Part shown: positions 36,511-47,511 of the stretch, piece after piece
How the letters are laid out: each line of letters opens with the position of its first letter
Numbering within the stretch: the first letter of the stretch is position 1
Assembly: GCA_963970005.1 (NCBI GenBank)
Contig: CAXAMN010021112.1
Span: 81,122 to 145,121 of the forward strand
Length of the DNA: 64,000 bases
Origin: Durusdinium trenchii
Lineage: Eukaryota > Sar > Dinophyceae > Suessiales > Symbiodiniaceae
Direction: 5' to 3'
Made by a program: the position numbers and the translations under genes
The notes under the pieces: generated by a model
Seen by the model: the letters and a program-made list of their open reading frames with translations, nothing else
The model's database searches: none
What the model was told of the DNA's origin: nothing

Positions 36511-36579
36511 CTTCTGCAGCGCCACAAAGTTCTGCAAGGTGGGCACATCGCTGCGGTTCGCCTTGAGGTCCAAAGCCTC
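36511..36579 (-). CDS. Repeat-gene exon: LDLKANRSDVPTLQNFVALQ
   Basis: A 69-bp exon (23 codons, phase 0) encodes EALDLKANRSDVPTLQNFVA and LQK. Acceptor TTCCTGCAG, donor GTGCGAA. It contains both halves of the consensus, K-A-N-x-S-D-V-P-T-L-x-x-F-x-x-L, so I use it as the type example. The next member downstream is 5 kb away, across the spliced-leader gene relic. Confidence 0.7.
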
Positions 36580-37682
36580 CTGCAGGAACCGCCAAGTCAG
36601 TCGCGCAGGGGAGGTGGGCGCAGCAAAGGCTTGCTTGCGGGTTCCAGGGTATTTCGTGGTATCTGATGGTGAGGGTTATCCATAAAGCTCGTTGGTAAGG
36701 ATTCTTGTGAAAATGTTGACGTGAGGATAGGGGTGCCCCTGTCACATCCTCTCACTGGATGGGTCTCAAAACCACCCCTTCAGTTGGAACCGCTGGAACT
36801 GTGCCCTTTCTGGACTGCTGAATGGTCGAACCATGTCGAACCATCACTCAACGCCTTGTGACCACTGGTCCCACCCACCAAATAGATGTCATGGCATGTC
36901 ATGGCGGCGTGACATGGGCACAAAGACCCAGTTGAAGACGGGCCGAGGATTTGCCATGTCCCATCAAACAAAGGCAAAAATCAGAAGCCCATCAAATCCA
37001 GTGCAGTGCACTGCCGATGTCCGTTCGTTAAAAAAACCACGATGAGCGATTCGACCGGACTCCACGTCCCTTCGACCGGACGTTTCACAGATCGTCACAT
37101 TCCCCATTCGCGCTGAGCTAAAAAAACAGTTTTCTCGAATGGACTGTCGCATGATAGTTAGTTGATGTTATAGTTGGCTTATAGAGTTTGTTGGGAAACA
37201 AGTTCCTACCTACTCCCACAGGACCTGAAATGTGTATTCAATATTGAGTGACTCAGCAGAATGGACATGTTGATTGTTTTTGAGTCATCAAAAGTTCGGA
37301 GACGATGCGCAATCAAACTTTCGAAGACAGAAGGTCGGAGGCGCACGTCGAAGTCACTTGTGGTGGGGTGACTCACAAGTTCATTGAACAGCTGATTCAA
37401 GTCAGGGAATTCTGGTCTCTGTGGAATTCTGGGGCCTTGATCACATTTATTCATGTCAAGAAAGCGAACCTTCCTGGTAGTTTACACCTTCCGAGCAGCT
37501 CAACATGGTCATTGGATAATATTGGAGAGATCGTCGACCATGTTTCCTAACTTAAATTCATCATTAAACGTGTGTGAAGAACCATAATAAGGACCCTCCC
37601 CCCCAAAAAAACAAGAAAAAGTAAAGCAGGTGGAACGGAACCATACGCCAAACGTCTTTAGGACCCTTTTCATAGCCCAAAC

Positions 37683-37778
37683 CCCGCCATGCAGTGCCTT
37701 GAGTGTGTCGAATTCTTCCATGTTAGGCACCTCAGCCACGGATGGCCCCAAGAGAATGGGAGTATCAAGCAACTGGCG
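37683..37778 (-). CDS. Repeat-gene exon: VAEVPNMEEFDTLKALHGG
   Basis: A 96-bp exon (32 codons) encodes RQLLDTPILLGPSVAEVPNM and EEFDTLKALHGG. Acceptor CTTCTCTTCAG is pyrimidine-rich, donor GTTTGGG; phase 0 at both ends. EVPNMEEFDTLKAL matches the family. The frame upstream also reads VADTPSLQ, which may be a second, partly overlapping repeat. Confidence 0.6.
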
Positions 37779-38084
37779 CTGAAGAGAAGGCGTATCAGCA
37801 ACCGTTAAGCATTTCCAGGAGCAAATGGGTGTTTTACAACTACGATCATTGGAGTTCGAAAGAGGCACAGAACTGACTGCCGAAAGAGGCAAAGGCTTGC
37901 AGTGCACATTCACGCTCCCTCCACACTACCTCTGAGCTCCCTTTCTTTTCAAGGCACAGTCAAGACCATCCAAGACCTCATGTTTTCTAGTTTTTTCCAT
38001 AGGGTTTCAAGTCCTCCCTGTTCAGAAGGTACACCTGAAAAAAGTAATTGACATGGAACCTGAAAATGGACCAGACTGGAATCC

Positions 38085-38175
38085 TTCAGTGAGTCCCAGT
38101 GAGGAAACCACAGTGAGTCCCAGTGAGTCCCAGTGGACCTGAACATTGACATGGAAACCCAGTGAGTCAGTGAGG
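38085..38175. repeat. CAGTGAGTCC short tandem repeat
   Basis: CAGTGAGTCC and CAGTGAGG recur five or six times in 90 bases. The adjoining GACATGGAACCTGAAAATGG (about 38049) also occurs as GACATGGAACCTGAAAACGG at about 30923. Confidence 0.75.
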
Positions 38176-38333
38176 GCATATTTCGATCTTCCCACCTCCA
38201 GTCTCACTCACAGCCCTCGGAGTGATGCTGACGTGACGTGAGGAGTGGCACCGTGGCACCGGACCCACCGAGAGGGATGGTAGACACAACCAGCCACGTA
38301 CAGTTCAAACCCAAATGTCCCAAATCTCCTTCA

Positions 38334-38427
38334 CCCTAGGGCTCCAAGCACCTTCTAAGAAGGTGTTTGAGATGGGTTTGGAGGGTCTAGTCATACCTTC
38401 TGAGGAAGTACGACTGGAGCCCTAGGG
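38334..38427. mobile_element. MITE-like element, family A, copy 2
   Basis: Ends are CCCTAGGGCTCCA and TGGAGCCCTAGGG. Inside is the palindrome ACCTTCTAAGAAGGT (38350-38364) and a second ACCTTCTGAGGAAGT. The core palindrome also occurs twice at 7118-7132 and 7171-7185. Confidence 0.8.
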
Positions 38428-39005
38428 TCACTAAACAAACCAAAACAGATCAATTGGAAGAAACACGCCCTCCGCCCGAGCTGTTGGCATGGCCAACCGA
38501 TTCGAGGCAACAAGTTCGCCAGAGCAGCATCCTTGCTATCGGCCTTCTCACTCACCTCCACACGCGGAGGGTCACCGGCACTACCACACGTGGGGGGTTC
38601 ACCGAGCTCAGCTCAGCAGGGGGCATAGGAGAGGGCAGCTTAGGGGGGTGGCAAAAATCACTCCGAGTCTAAGGTCTGGCACCCCGTGTGGAGTGATTCT
38701 CCACGGCACTGAATGAATCCACTACTCTAAGGTGACCAACGATCTGGTGTCATTCCTCAATGCACTGGGACAAACAGCATGACGAGATGGCAGCTTCCCA
38801 AAATATCCCAAAATGCTCCTGGGTCTTTATGAAAAGGTCGACCAAAGGGCCACCGTAAGCGAGGACACCCTGCCGCCCCTGCCCTTTCACACAGCAAATC
38901 GTGAGGCCCTTCACACAGCAAATCTGAGGTGTTGCTGGTGTTCTTCCTGAAGAGTACCACCACGTTGCAGCAGTTGCAGCCCCTTCAGTACCACTATCCG
39001 ATCGC

Positions 39006-39044
39006 CTCCTTCATGAGCTTCTCGAAGCACTGCTTCGTCACCAC
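39006..39044 (-). CDS. Repeat-gene exon: VVTKQCFEKLMKE
   Basis: Encodes VVTKQCFEKLMKE (39 bp, phase 0). Acceptor GCGCAG, donor read as GCGATC; a GT donor at exon end 38995 is the alternative. It is similar in layout to ANANTVATKEELQ at 31506-31544 and so belongs to a V-[VA]-T-K submodule. Confidence 0.48.
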
Positions 39045-39226
39045 CTGCGCGCCCCACGATCGATCGCGGGGGGGTGGGTTTCCAACACGGAGTCCAGTGG
39101 ATGCCCAGACCCAACAGGCTGTCTCAGCATACGAAGCCGATCAGAGATCTGGAAGTGGTTTGAGGGGTGAGCAGCATGTATATATATATATAGTAATATA
39201 TAATAATATAATATATACGTAGATAT

Positions 39227-39308
39227 CCCAGGGGACTGGCATATTGACCGATCAGTCAGGGTGGTGCCAGGGGGGGTCAATGGGGTGGCAGTCCTATGGC
39301 AGTCCCAG
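39227..39308. mobile_element. MITE-like element, family B, copy 1
   Basis: Ends CCCAGGGGACTGGCATA and TATGGCAGTCCCAGA. The inner GGTGGTGCCAGGGGGGGTCA is shared with the copy at 44076-44165 in reverse orientation. It lies in a short presumed intron between exons at 39470 and 39044. Confidence 0.7.
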
Positions 39309-39469
39309 ACTGGTCGTGTCTGGGAAAAGGACTTCTCCCCTGATCCTCTGTGAGTGATGGGCTCACTTGGGCCATCCTTGGCCGCAAGCTTCACCCCAGC
39401 ACCAACGGCATGCGCCAGCCACATCGACGCAAGCCATTTGTCCCTCCCAGCCAGATCGGCCGAGGTCAC

Positions 39470-39500
39470 CTGCTGCAGGAGCTTCTGCAGCTCTTCCACG
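39470..39500 (-). CDS. Repeat-gene micro-exon: VEELQKLLQQ
   Basis: A 31-bp stretch encodes VEELQKLLQQ between CGGAAG and GTGACC. Its first base completes the codon from 39803-39885 and it ends in phase 0. A 51-bp version starting at 39520 (acceptor GGCAAG) is possible. The intron between this exon and the previous one is about 300 bp. Confidence 0.45.
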
Positions 39501-39802
39501 CTTCCGGCCAGGTCACCGTGCTTGCCTCGGTCCAAGCAGCAGGGAGAACTGGACGGTCTTCCCGCAGTTCGTTCACGATGACTCACTGTGGTCTTCCCCT
39601 GGGTCCATACTATGTATCGCAAAGCTCGCAGGCAAATGGGAGGAAGAAGGGGGGCTTCTTAGCTATCCAATCCCTCCTGCTTCTCATCCAGTTCTCTGAA
39701 GGAATCCTTAGCCATCCAACTTGTTCCTCACTCTGGTCCACCCAACCAGCACCCTCCTGCTTCACCGACTCGACTTCGGCCTTGCGAGAAGCATGGGTCG
39801 AC

Positions 39803-39885
39803 CTTCGGAACTCCGGGCGCCCCTGGCGCAGCAGGTGATCCATCGCACGGAACTCTGCCAAGGTGGGCACGTCCCAGCTGTCCGC
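39803..39885 (-). CDS. Repeat-gene exon: WDVPTLAEFRAMDHLLRQ
   Basis: Encodes ADSWDVPTLAEFRAMDHLLR and a basic end. Acceptor CTCCCAG, donor GTCGAC. DVPTLAEFRAM fits D-V-P-T-L-x-x-F-x-x-[LM]. It starts in phase 0 and leaves two bases (AG), which the C at 39500 can complete to Ser. Confidence 0.62.
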
Positions 39886-40722
39886 CTGGGAGCGAGCGGA
39901 GAGGCCACGCGGCCACGCGTGGAAGGTGGGTGGGTGGGGTATGGTGAAGTGGGCACTGAAAGCCTACAAATGGAGGACATGCTCTGGGCTTGTGGATAGT
40001 GTGTCGAGATTGAAAGTCACACCAGGGGCGATCCATCGTTTTTTACATCGCTGGTTAAAAACATGAGGACTCCATTGGCAGGATTGATGAATTATTCAAG
40101 CAATCCTGAAGAAACACCCTCTTTGTTGTTCTTCAAAGGCAGGCGACCCCATACTCTTTGGCTGGACTTTTTGAAGCGTCTCACCAAGCCAGTCCCTGAA
40201 TAGCCTGCCTCTTGGTTGTCTACCCTCGGAGGAAAATGCGTCCAAACATCATGCCGCAAACAAACGGTGCGACTGCTGCATGATGCAGAAATGAGTATCA
40301 CGGTTCAAATGGGTCCTGAAGGCTGAAACCATGTCCGACACATAGATTGGCTGCAATCCAACTTCCCTACAGTCAGATTCGAGAGCTTCAATCTAAAACG
40401 AGAGCAACTGTGATCTTCTCTTGTGCTCCCGTGATTGCAGAATGACCAAAACTACTACTGAGTAGACTCCTGATTAATACAAAAAAAAGAGGATGTACAC
40501 TTGCAAGTGGAGTGTCTAAAGTGCTTATAGGGCTCCTGTCCCATATCCTCAGGTTCGGTAAACACAGACCCCCGGAACCCACCCCACCAGACGAAACGGA
40601 GGTAGGCCAGGAGGTGTGGGGAATTCGCGTTGTGCCCACTTTCCCCGGTTCTTCACTGACTCGAAGAACCCAAGGTTTGGACCCGGTTCCTGCGGTGCGC
40701 AAAAACAGCTTTTGTGCGGTGC

Positions 40723-40776
40723 CTTGTTCTCCATGGTCTTGGACAAGGCTTGGAATTGCAACAAGGTCGGGGTGTC
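40723..40776 (-). CDS. Repeat-gene exon: DTPTLLQFQALSKTMENK
   Basis: A 54-bp exon encodes DTPTLLQFQALSKTMENK, phase 0 at both ends. Acceptor CGCCAG, donor GCACCG. It is the clearest example of the P-T-L-x-Q-F-Q-x-L half of the repeat. Just upstream the 15-base block GGACACCCCGACCTC is a partial duplicate of its start (about 40783-40797), which may reflect slippage within the repeat. Confidence 0.65.
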
Positions 40777-42247
40777 CTGGCGAGGTCGGGGTGTCCTTGG
40801 AATGAGCTCAGTGCCTTGGAACCACAAGACATACAACTCTTTCAAGTAGCACAAACCTTAACTAGAGGGGTTGAAGATTCATGGGGTATTGAAATGGTGA
40901 AGTCGTTTGCATTTGTTTCTGGATCATGTCGATGCCACATATACTTCCTGAAACACGTGTCCGGATCCCCTTATAGTTTAGCGAGTCGAGGCCAGTCCTT
41001 CGCTTCAGCCTTGCCTTCCAGCTTTCCGTTCAGAAGCTGAACCTCCAACGAGGTCGCCACCTAGAGCTGCCACCCGATGACGATGGGCTTGGATGGATCC
41101 CATCTTTCTTGTTAGGTGGTTCACCAAAGGCTATGGTACACAACATGCAAAAAATGACCTATAAACATATATATATAATTTAGTACAAAAATAAACATCA
41201 CTACCTGTTAAGGGGGAGGGGACCTAAAAAAATGTAAGTTACGTTTTTCCTGGGGGGAATCCTGGTTTGATACGTCAAAAATGTAGGCTTACATTTTTGA
41301 AAATAGACGTAGAAAATGTAGGCTTACATTTTCTCCCATAGACGTAGAACATGTAAGCTTGCATTTTTGAGTCTCCAATGCAAGAATACAGCAATATATA
41401 TATATATGCCTACACAAAATTGCACAAGGCTGAAACAAATACAAGTCTGGCAAGTCATCTCTGCTTTCGCGCGGATGGAACGTTACATTTTGAGGGGTAC
41501 CCTGTAAAATGTAAGCTACCATGTGCCTAGGTGATATGCTACCTTTTCAGAGGTACCCTGTAAATTGTAAGTTGCCACGTGCCCACATAGTAAGTTACAT
41601 TTTTACCACCCCCTCCCCCCCTCTCCTGCACTCTGACCACTCACCGGTGATTCGCTGGGGAAGCCCTGCCAGCCCACATCCCCCCCCCCTTCCCAAGAAC
41701 TTAAACTTCCACTGGTCAATCCCTAGGAAAGCCAGCGGTGAAAAAGTAGGGGGGGGTCCAACATACATTTATGACCCCCCAAAAAAATGTAAGTTACATT
41801 GAGTTACATTTTTTACGTCCCCCCTCAAAAACCTAAGGTAAGGGGGTGGCGATAAATAAACAACATATAATATAATGTACGGTTTTACAACAGTTCTGAT
41901 CATCAAATTACTCAATATTAAGTATTGTAATGTATTGTAAACAGCAGCTATTGTGCGTACAACAAATGGAGTGGTAGTCTCGGATAGTTAAGCTTGGTGG
42001 AGGCAAGACCTCTACAGTCGCGGTACTGCTCTGTGTTGCCTGGCACTTTTCCCAAACATTGGTGCAGCTTTCACTCCACTCCTGATTTCGACTTCGAGCT
42101 CCACAGCAGCAAGAACCGCACAGCAACCACTCACTCAACCACTCATGAAGCCTCAGATCGATGCCTGTAGTCCTTTGGTCAACCTCTGCGTTCCTTTTCG
42201 CCGTCGGCGCCACTCCGCCCCTCAAACCACTCGGCTCCATGCCTCAC
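40777..42247. other. Presumed intron carrying the fold-back element
   Basis: Between exons 42248-42299 and 40723-40776. Apart from the palindrome-rich element (41211-41826) and a short TA run there is nothing I can support. Confidence 0.5.
41211..41620. mobile_element. Fold-back element rich in AATGTAAGCTTACATT palindromes
   Basis: The left end (41211-41242, GGGGGAGGGG then TAAAAAAATGTAAGTTAC) is complementary to 41590-41620 (GTAAGTTACATTTTTACC then CCCCTCCCCCC). Inside are units with ATGTARGCTTACATTTT at about 41281, 41316 and 41351, spaced about 35 bp, and further TGTAAGCTAC and TGTAAGTTGC units. A second right end occurs at 41787-41826. Confidence 0.75.
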
Positions 42248-42299
42248 CGACATCCGCCTTGTGCTGCACAATTCGCTGCAGGTTCTGCAGCTCGCTTTC
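42248..42299 (-). CDS. Repeat-gene exon: ESELQNLQRIVQHKADV
   Basis: Encodes ESELQNLQRIVQHKADV. Acceptor GCGTCAG, donor GTGAGGC, a strong GT site. A second GT four bases earlier (ending the exon after the KAD codons) would leave phase 0 and join well to the DTPTL exon at 40723-40776. The core L-Q-x-x-V-x-x-K-A-D is that of the family. Confidence 0.55.
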
Positions 42300-42810
42300 C
42301 TGACGCGGAACTATCACCGCAGGTTCTGGGTCACAGCCGAACCCAAATGACTAAAGGTCTGAAAGACCAAAGAAGTGTCCCCCAAATATTCCCTTTTCAG
42401 AAGTGTCTGGGCTGTCCATCCACCACCCCGCTTTTCGGGGGGCCCTGGTTTCAAGACGCAAACCTCTTGTCGCTTGGCCGCAATCTTCACCTGCAAACCC
42501 AAAGCAAACCAACCTGCAAAGTGCCACCGCAAACAAGTTGGGTCCTACACTTTGCTTGCTTGCTCTCCCAAGTTCAGCCCCACCGTCCGGCACTCTCCGT
42601 CACATTGCACCTCACTGACACTGAATGGGACCAAAAGGACCGACGACGTACGCCGGTACCCCCTCCACCCCAAAGCCACTCGTAGGACAGCACGGTGTGG
42701 TTCCAACAACACCAAACACACACGACCAATGTTCGCACACGGCAGGTCGCACGGTCGCACGGTTTAGGGTTTGTTGAGGGCTTGGTCGGGTTTCCGGAGC
42801 AGCAGGGAGC

Positions 42811-42888
42811 CTTCTGCAGAACCAAGGCTTGTAAGGCTTCCAGTTGTGCTTTGAGTCCTCCGAGCTCCAGGACGCTCTGCCCCAGCGC
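42811..42888 (-). CDS. Repeat-gene exon: VLELGGLKAQLEALQALVLQ
   Basis: A 78-bp exon (26 codons, phase 0 at both ends) encodes ALGQSVLELGGLKAQLEALQ and ALVLQK, with strong heptad spacing of leucines. Acceptor CTGTCAG, donor read as GCTCCC. Confidence 0.55.
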
Positions 42889-43288
42889 CTGACAGTTCAG
42901 GTTGGGTGTCAGGTACGCGAGTGCGTGGCAGGTGATGTGGCCGGGCGTATGGGGCAGTGCGTCATCCCACTCTGATTCCTCCGAGCGTTCCGTTGACCTT
43001 TCTGGTTCAGTGGTCTCCCGGCCACATGTTCTGGTTCAGTGCTGCGCAATGCATGCTTCACTGGGCTTTTGGAGCCCCACCCTTCACCATGTTTTTGAGA
43101 GTTCCACCCTCCCGCCACTCTGACCATGTGTTCAACACAATCACCTCTGCCACCACTCGGACCAAGTGTTTGCTCACAAAACATCAAAATTGCTCCTTTC
43201 GACTTGAACAAAGGGATTGATTCTAACACTGATCGCCCACATGTTTGCATTGTTTTTCCCTCCGAAAGCCACGACTGTCACCAATGGC

Positions 43289-43354
43289 CTGGAAATCAGA
43301 AAGCCGTGGTACCTGTTCAGCATCCGCCTTCATCTGCAAGATCTTCATCACCAC
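43289..43354 (-). CDS. Repeat-gene exon: LQMKADAEQVPRLSDFQ
   Basis: Encodes VVMKILQMKADAEQVPRLSD plus FQ, one full 22-residue unit (66 bp). Acceptor CGACAG. I end it at CAG before GCCATTG (GC donor), giving phase 0; a GT donor 7 bases on (exon end 43282) would leave one base. The match to the family consensus K-A-D-x-x-x-V-P-x-L-x-x-F-Q is among the best in the window. Confidence 0.62.
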
Positions 43355-43691
43355 CTGTCGAGGAAAAGAGACTCGTCTAGCTATGAAGATTGCAAGAAGA
43401 TCAGATCTTCGAGACATTAACACTGCAAGTTGCGACCATGGTGACTGCTCCACATGGATATGTGAGTGGGAGAGAGACTCCAGTTCTATACGGCAGGGTC
43501 ACTGATCAGGATCACTTCATTGAAAGGAAACCGTTCAGTCTTCTGCAGTGATGTGGAACGGACCTGACTTCAAGGACCCAACATGGCCATGCGACACCAC
43601 TCAACATGACAATGATTCCTGACTTCTCCAACTTTGGTACGAGAGGGTCCAAGGATTTCCCAAAACACTCCAAGTCACGAACGCGCCGAAC

Positions 43692-43760
43692 TCCGCCACG
43701 GCCGCGCCGAGCACGGAGCGCCTTGAGTTGCTCGTTGGTGGGCACGGCCGTGACGTCGGC
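43692..43760 (-). CDS. Repeat-gene exon: ADVTAVPTNEQLKAL
   Basis: A 69-bp stretch (23 codons) encodes ADVTAVPTNEQLKALRARRG. Acceptor ATTCAG, donor GTTCGGC, phase 0 at both ends. It shows the family core A-D-V-x-x-V-P-T-x-x-x-L-x-x-L. Base composition is clearly more GC-rich than the flanking introns. Confidence 0.58.
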
Positions 43761-44075
43761 CTGAATCCGGTGCCGTCCCGTCGCCGTTCGTTCAGGAGCT
43801 AACCACTGACCTTGGGGATATCCAATTACCAGGGCCCAGATGAGGATTTTCTGAGATGCAGTGGCAATCAGTGGCAGACCTTCCTCAAAAAACAATGAGA
43901 ATTGATGATAATTGCTTTAATAGGAGTGTTCCTGGTCATGGAACGCAACCTACATACACTTAGCCTAGGCTTCCAACATCGACATCGATTGAAGGTTTTT
44001 TAAACCAAACAGCTCTCGTTTGTCTTGTTGCATTAAGGAACTATGAAACCAGGTGAAGTCCTTATTATCCCAGAC

Positions 44076-44165
44076 ACTCCATGGGACTGCCATATATGCC
44101 GCCCCATTGACCCCCCTGGCACCACCCCTGGCCTGATCGGCAGTCCTATGGCAGTCCCATGGAGT
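44076..44165. mobile_element. MITE-like element, family B, copy 2
   Basis: Perfect 19-bp terminal inverted repeats ACTCCATGGGACTGCCATA (44076-44094) and complement (44147-44165). Confidence 0.82.
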
Positions 44166-44924
44166 CTATGGGTTATGACTCTTTTCATGGTCGTTCCCGG
44201 AAGGCGACGGCGTCTCGGATCTGTTTGTTTGGGCCGCCTCCGCGACCCGTAGGCGAATATCGTGCTGGAAACCCGGAGGCGAAGATAGACCCAACGGACT
44301 ACCCAACGGTTGAAGCACGGTTTGTAACTGCAGCACCCCAACAAAATCACATGGTGTAACTGCAGAAACCCTTGAAACCTGGGCCGCGGATGTGTTTTTT
44401 GTATATATATATATATTTAATTTGTGTTTTTTGATCTCACAATGGGGCGCAAGTGTGGGTGTTTGGATCCACCAACATCGAGGGCAAACCGGGATCCTGG
44501 GTCTTCACAAAGCTGTTGGTGGGTACCAAGAAGACACCCTATTTATATATATAATATCCTTTTGTAACCTTAGCAACTGCACCTGACCACCAATGGGTTA
44601 CAGCTGATGAGGGCCTCGAGAATCTCAAACAACTCCCTCTCTTGCTTCATCACCCTTTCTAGCCTTTTTCTTCACACATTTCCGCGGGTGCACCAGCGAC
44701 CCAAACCTCTCCCTCGGTCCGTCGGTGGTTCCCACCTTCTCCGCCAAACGGAGTTGGAACAGCTCGAGGCTCGGCACTAGGCACTGCTCCGCCTGACATC
44801 AAGCAGCGCAGGATGAGACGAGACGACTCCGGGCCCGGGGCACGGTACGACTGTTTGGGCAAAGTCGTTTCATTGCTTTGGATGTGTTTTTGTTTCTTCT
44901 TATTATTTTGTTTTATTGTTATTT

Positions 44925-45255
44925 TTCTTATTCGTTTTTTTTTTTTTTTTATGTTTTCTTTTTTTTTTTTTTTTTATTCTTTGTTTTTTTTTTTTTTAAA
45001 TATAATTTTTATTATCATGTGTCCTTTTTTTTCTTCTTATTCGTTTTTTTCTTATTATTATTTTGTTGTTATTCTTATTTTGTTTATTTTTATCATTATT
45101 GTTTTTTTTTGTTTTTGTTTTTTTTATTTTTAGTTATTGTTATTTTATTGTTTATTGTTTTGTAATTGTCTTATGATTTTGTTTCTTGTTATTTTTCTTT
45201 TTTTTTCTTCTTATCTTTACTGTTTTTTTTGTCTTCTTCTTTTCTTCTTCTTCTT
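44925..45255. repeat. T-rich low-complexity tract
   Basis: Roughly 330 bases, over 80% T by eye, with runs up to 17 T and interspersed TTATTA and TTCTTC. It lies in a presumed intron between exons 45933-46009 and 43692-43760. On the minus strand the tract is A-rich. Confidence 0.95.
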
Positions 45256-45932
45256 CGGCATGAGTTGGATGTTGTGGGTTTTGGGGGCCCGGTCTAATGG
45301 ATGACAATGGTTGCTTTGGATGGTTGGAGTCCTGGTTTATATTGGTTTTAGTGGATGATGGGTCGGAATGTTTGGATTGTATATGTTTGGATGGTTGGTC
45401 AAAGGGATCTCAAAGGTTCCTGATTCCTGATGATGTGTTTACCTTTACATAGCTCGACCTACTGATCATCAGCTGAGATGCATCCAATCGAACATTGGAG
45501 GTTGCCAAACACAAACGATGACACTAAAAGTGTTCTATCACTATTCGACAATTTGCGAACAAATATATAGAAAATAATATGACAGTATGCTCTCCACCTG
45601 TGCCTTCTAGGCTTACTATGGCTATTTCTACCTTGAGACTCCTTCGCCACAATGCAGCCTGTGTCGTCACCGGTAACCATCCCAAAGACCTGGAATGACC
45701 TGGACCAAAACAAAGCCGTGCCAAACACGGCCCGGACCCTTCAAACCCATCCCAAAGACCATAAAGACCGGGTTTCGGAGGTCTTTGCAGCCCCAAAAGG
45801 GGCTGGGGCCCACCCCATCATTGCTCTCGATCCATGTCCGCCGCACCAGCGACATCAGCGGCTTCGGTGGTGGGAAATCGGCTGCAAATCGGCTGCAGAC
45901 CAATCGCGCGCGGCCAGAACTGGAGGATCTAC

Positions 45933-46009
45933 GGATCTGCGGATCTCCAGCGCCTTGGTGTGTACGGACTGCTGGAGCTCATTGATCTGCTGGCTGAAGC
46001 GACTCTTCG
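45933..46009 (-). CDS. Repeat-gene exon: SRFSQQINELQQSVHTKALE
   Basis: Encodes SRFSQQINELQQSVHTKALE and IRRS, coiled-coil in character. Acceptor GCGCAG (an alternative CCCAG lies 14 bases upstream), donor GTAGATCC. With the first acceptor it begins with two bases that complete the codon from 46924-47008 and ends in phase 0. Confidence 0.5.
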
Positions 46010-46923
46010 CTGCGCTCAGCGTCCTGGGATCGGCAGAACCTTTCGAGCAAAGAACTGGGTGGGTGAACACTAGTGATGGAGGTATTGGACACTCGGAACC
46101 CATCATACAGGATGCTCGGACCATTTCAGTGAGGTGATCCAAATGGTGTTTTCAGCAGTGCTTGGCAGACCTCAGCAAGCAAGTCGTCATGGTTGACTGG
46201 TTCGTCAGTCCTTCAGGTTGGTGAGGTCACACTTATTGGAGGGAGTGAGAGAAGCTTCTTTCACACCTAGTTCCTTCATCCTGTAGCCTGCAGTGAGTGT
46301 TCTCTGCTTGAGGGGCTGCATCTACACTTCGGTAAAGCCTTCCTCAGCAGGGGCCAGGGTCCTTGGGAGCTACCTAGCATTGCCGGCGAGAACACTCAAG
46401 AGAGCAGCAGCCCTTTCTCCCCCCATCCCACACAGAATTGATGCTCCAAAGAAGGAGGGCTGTGAACGAGTGAACGAATTGGGAATTCGCCTCAAGTTCG
46501 GCTCTCCAACTTGGAGGCAGCTTGGGATTATGAGATTGAGATCCGAAGCCTCGATGCATACAACCCAAGATGCAGCACGGAACGGTCGATGTCACAACAG
46601 CCGTATACCGTATACTGCATTGAGAATTGAGACGAGGATGCCAATCTCATCTCCCGACAAGACGTGAATTTAGCATAAAGACGGTGATCTCGGCCGAGCA
46701 CAGAGCTCGTCCGAGACATGTTGAAAAGCACGAAGAATTTCTTCTCCTTCAGGAGTAAGAAAGGAGGACGCATTCTGCAATGCATGCTTGTGTGGCCCTT
46801 CGTTGGAGGCTCCCAGCGATCGATTCAGCCTCCTCCTGAAAAGATTCCTCTTTGCGAAGATCCTAAACACAATCAGAATCGAGCTGACCTGGTAGGACCT
46901 GATCTGATCTGGCATCACCTGAC

Positions 46924-47008
46924 CTGCATCGAGCGCCCCGAGCTCGAGAACCTGAGCGCCGTCCTTCATGGAACCCTTCGCGCCGAGGAATCGGGCGGTT
47001 CCCGCCAG
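46924..47008 (-). CDS. Repeat-gene exon: GAQVLELGALDA
   Basis: Encodes LAGTARFLGAKGSMKDGAQV then LELGALDA. Acceptor GTGCAG, donor GTCAGG. VLELGALDA resembles VLELGGLKA of the exon at 42811-42888. It starts in phase 0 and leaves one G, which fits a CG start at 46009. This exon is less certain than its neighbours because two other GT donors lie close. Confidence 0.38.
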
Positions 47009-47429
47009 CTGCACCGCGGACGCGTGAATGAGAACAGAATGGTTCCCCATCCGCATGAGAACAGCATGTCAACCCGAAAGGCGTGGTGGCTGGAACAGTC
47101 GTTTCTGAACTCGGTGAAGCGTCAAATGGATCTGGCCTCCAGCCGGGGTGACCGGCTCTGCGACCAATCTAGAAAAGAGTCCAGAACAAAACCCCAAAAA
47201 GGTAAACACCCGGTGAAGCGCAGGTTCACCGCAAATAGAAGTGTCCTTTCATCGATCCGCCCTTGAGCACCCGCTTTATATAGTACGACTCATCAACCTT
47301 TTTGTAAAACCAAACCAACCATTGAACACACATCTTTTTGGCTCCTCCTCCAAAATGGATCAAAAAAGATTTAAACATATTTAAAACACATAAGCTCTAT
47401 CTTTATAGCACTTCTCCAGATCCCGTCAC

Positions 47430-47511
47430 CTCGCCAAGGCACGTCTGTACTTCCTCCAAGCTCTTGCTGTTGCTCAAAGTGCTCTCCTGCAACTCAACCA
47501 CGGTCTCCTCA
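47430..47511 (-). CDS. Repeat-gene exon: EETVVELQESTLSNSKSLEE
   Basis: Encodes EETVVELQESTLSNSKSLEE followed by VQTCLGE, a heptad-like sequence. Acceptor CCGAG, donor GTGACGG. Its first base joins the AC left by 48086-48174 to make a Thr codon, and it ends in phase 0. The same frame stays open upstream for about 70 codons, so the acceptor could lie further right. Confidence 0.5.

Larger units (their letters stand above)
43761..45932. other. Presumed 2.2-kb intron
   Basis: Between exons 45933-46009 and 43692-43760. It holds the family-B element at 44076, a GC-rich island (44680-44850) that could hide an exon (VPTPFGGEG on minus), and the T-rich tract. Confidence 0.45.

Noticed and set aside
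44813..45165. Long plus-strand frames rich in Phe/Leu, like a membrane protein
   Set aside because: They are the translation of the T-rich low-complexity tract.
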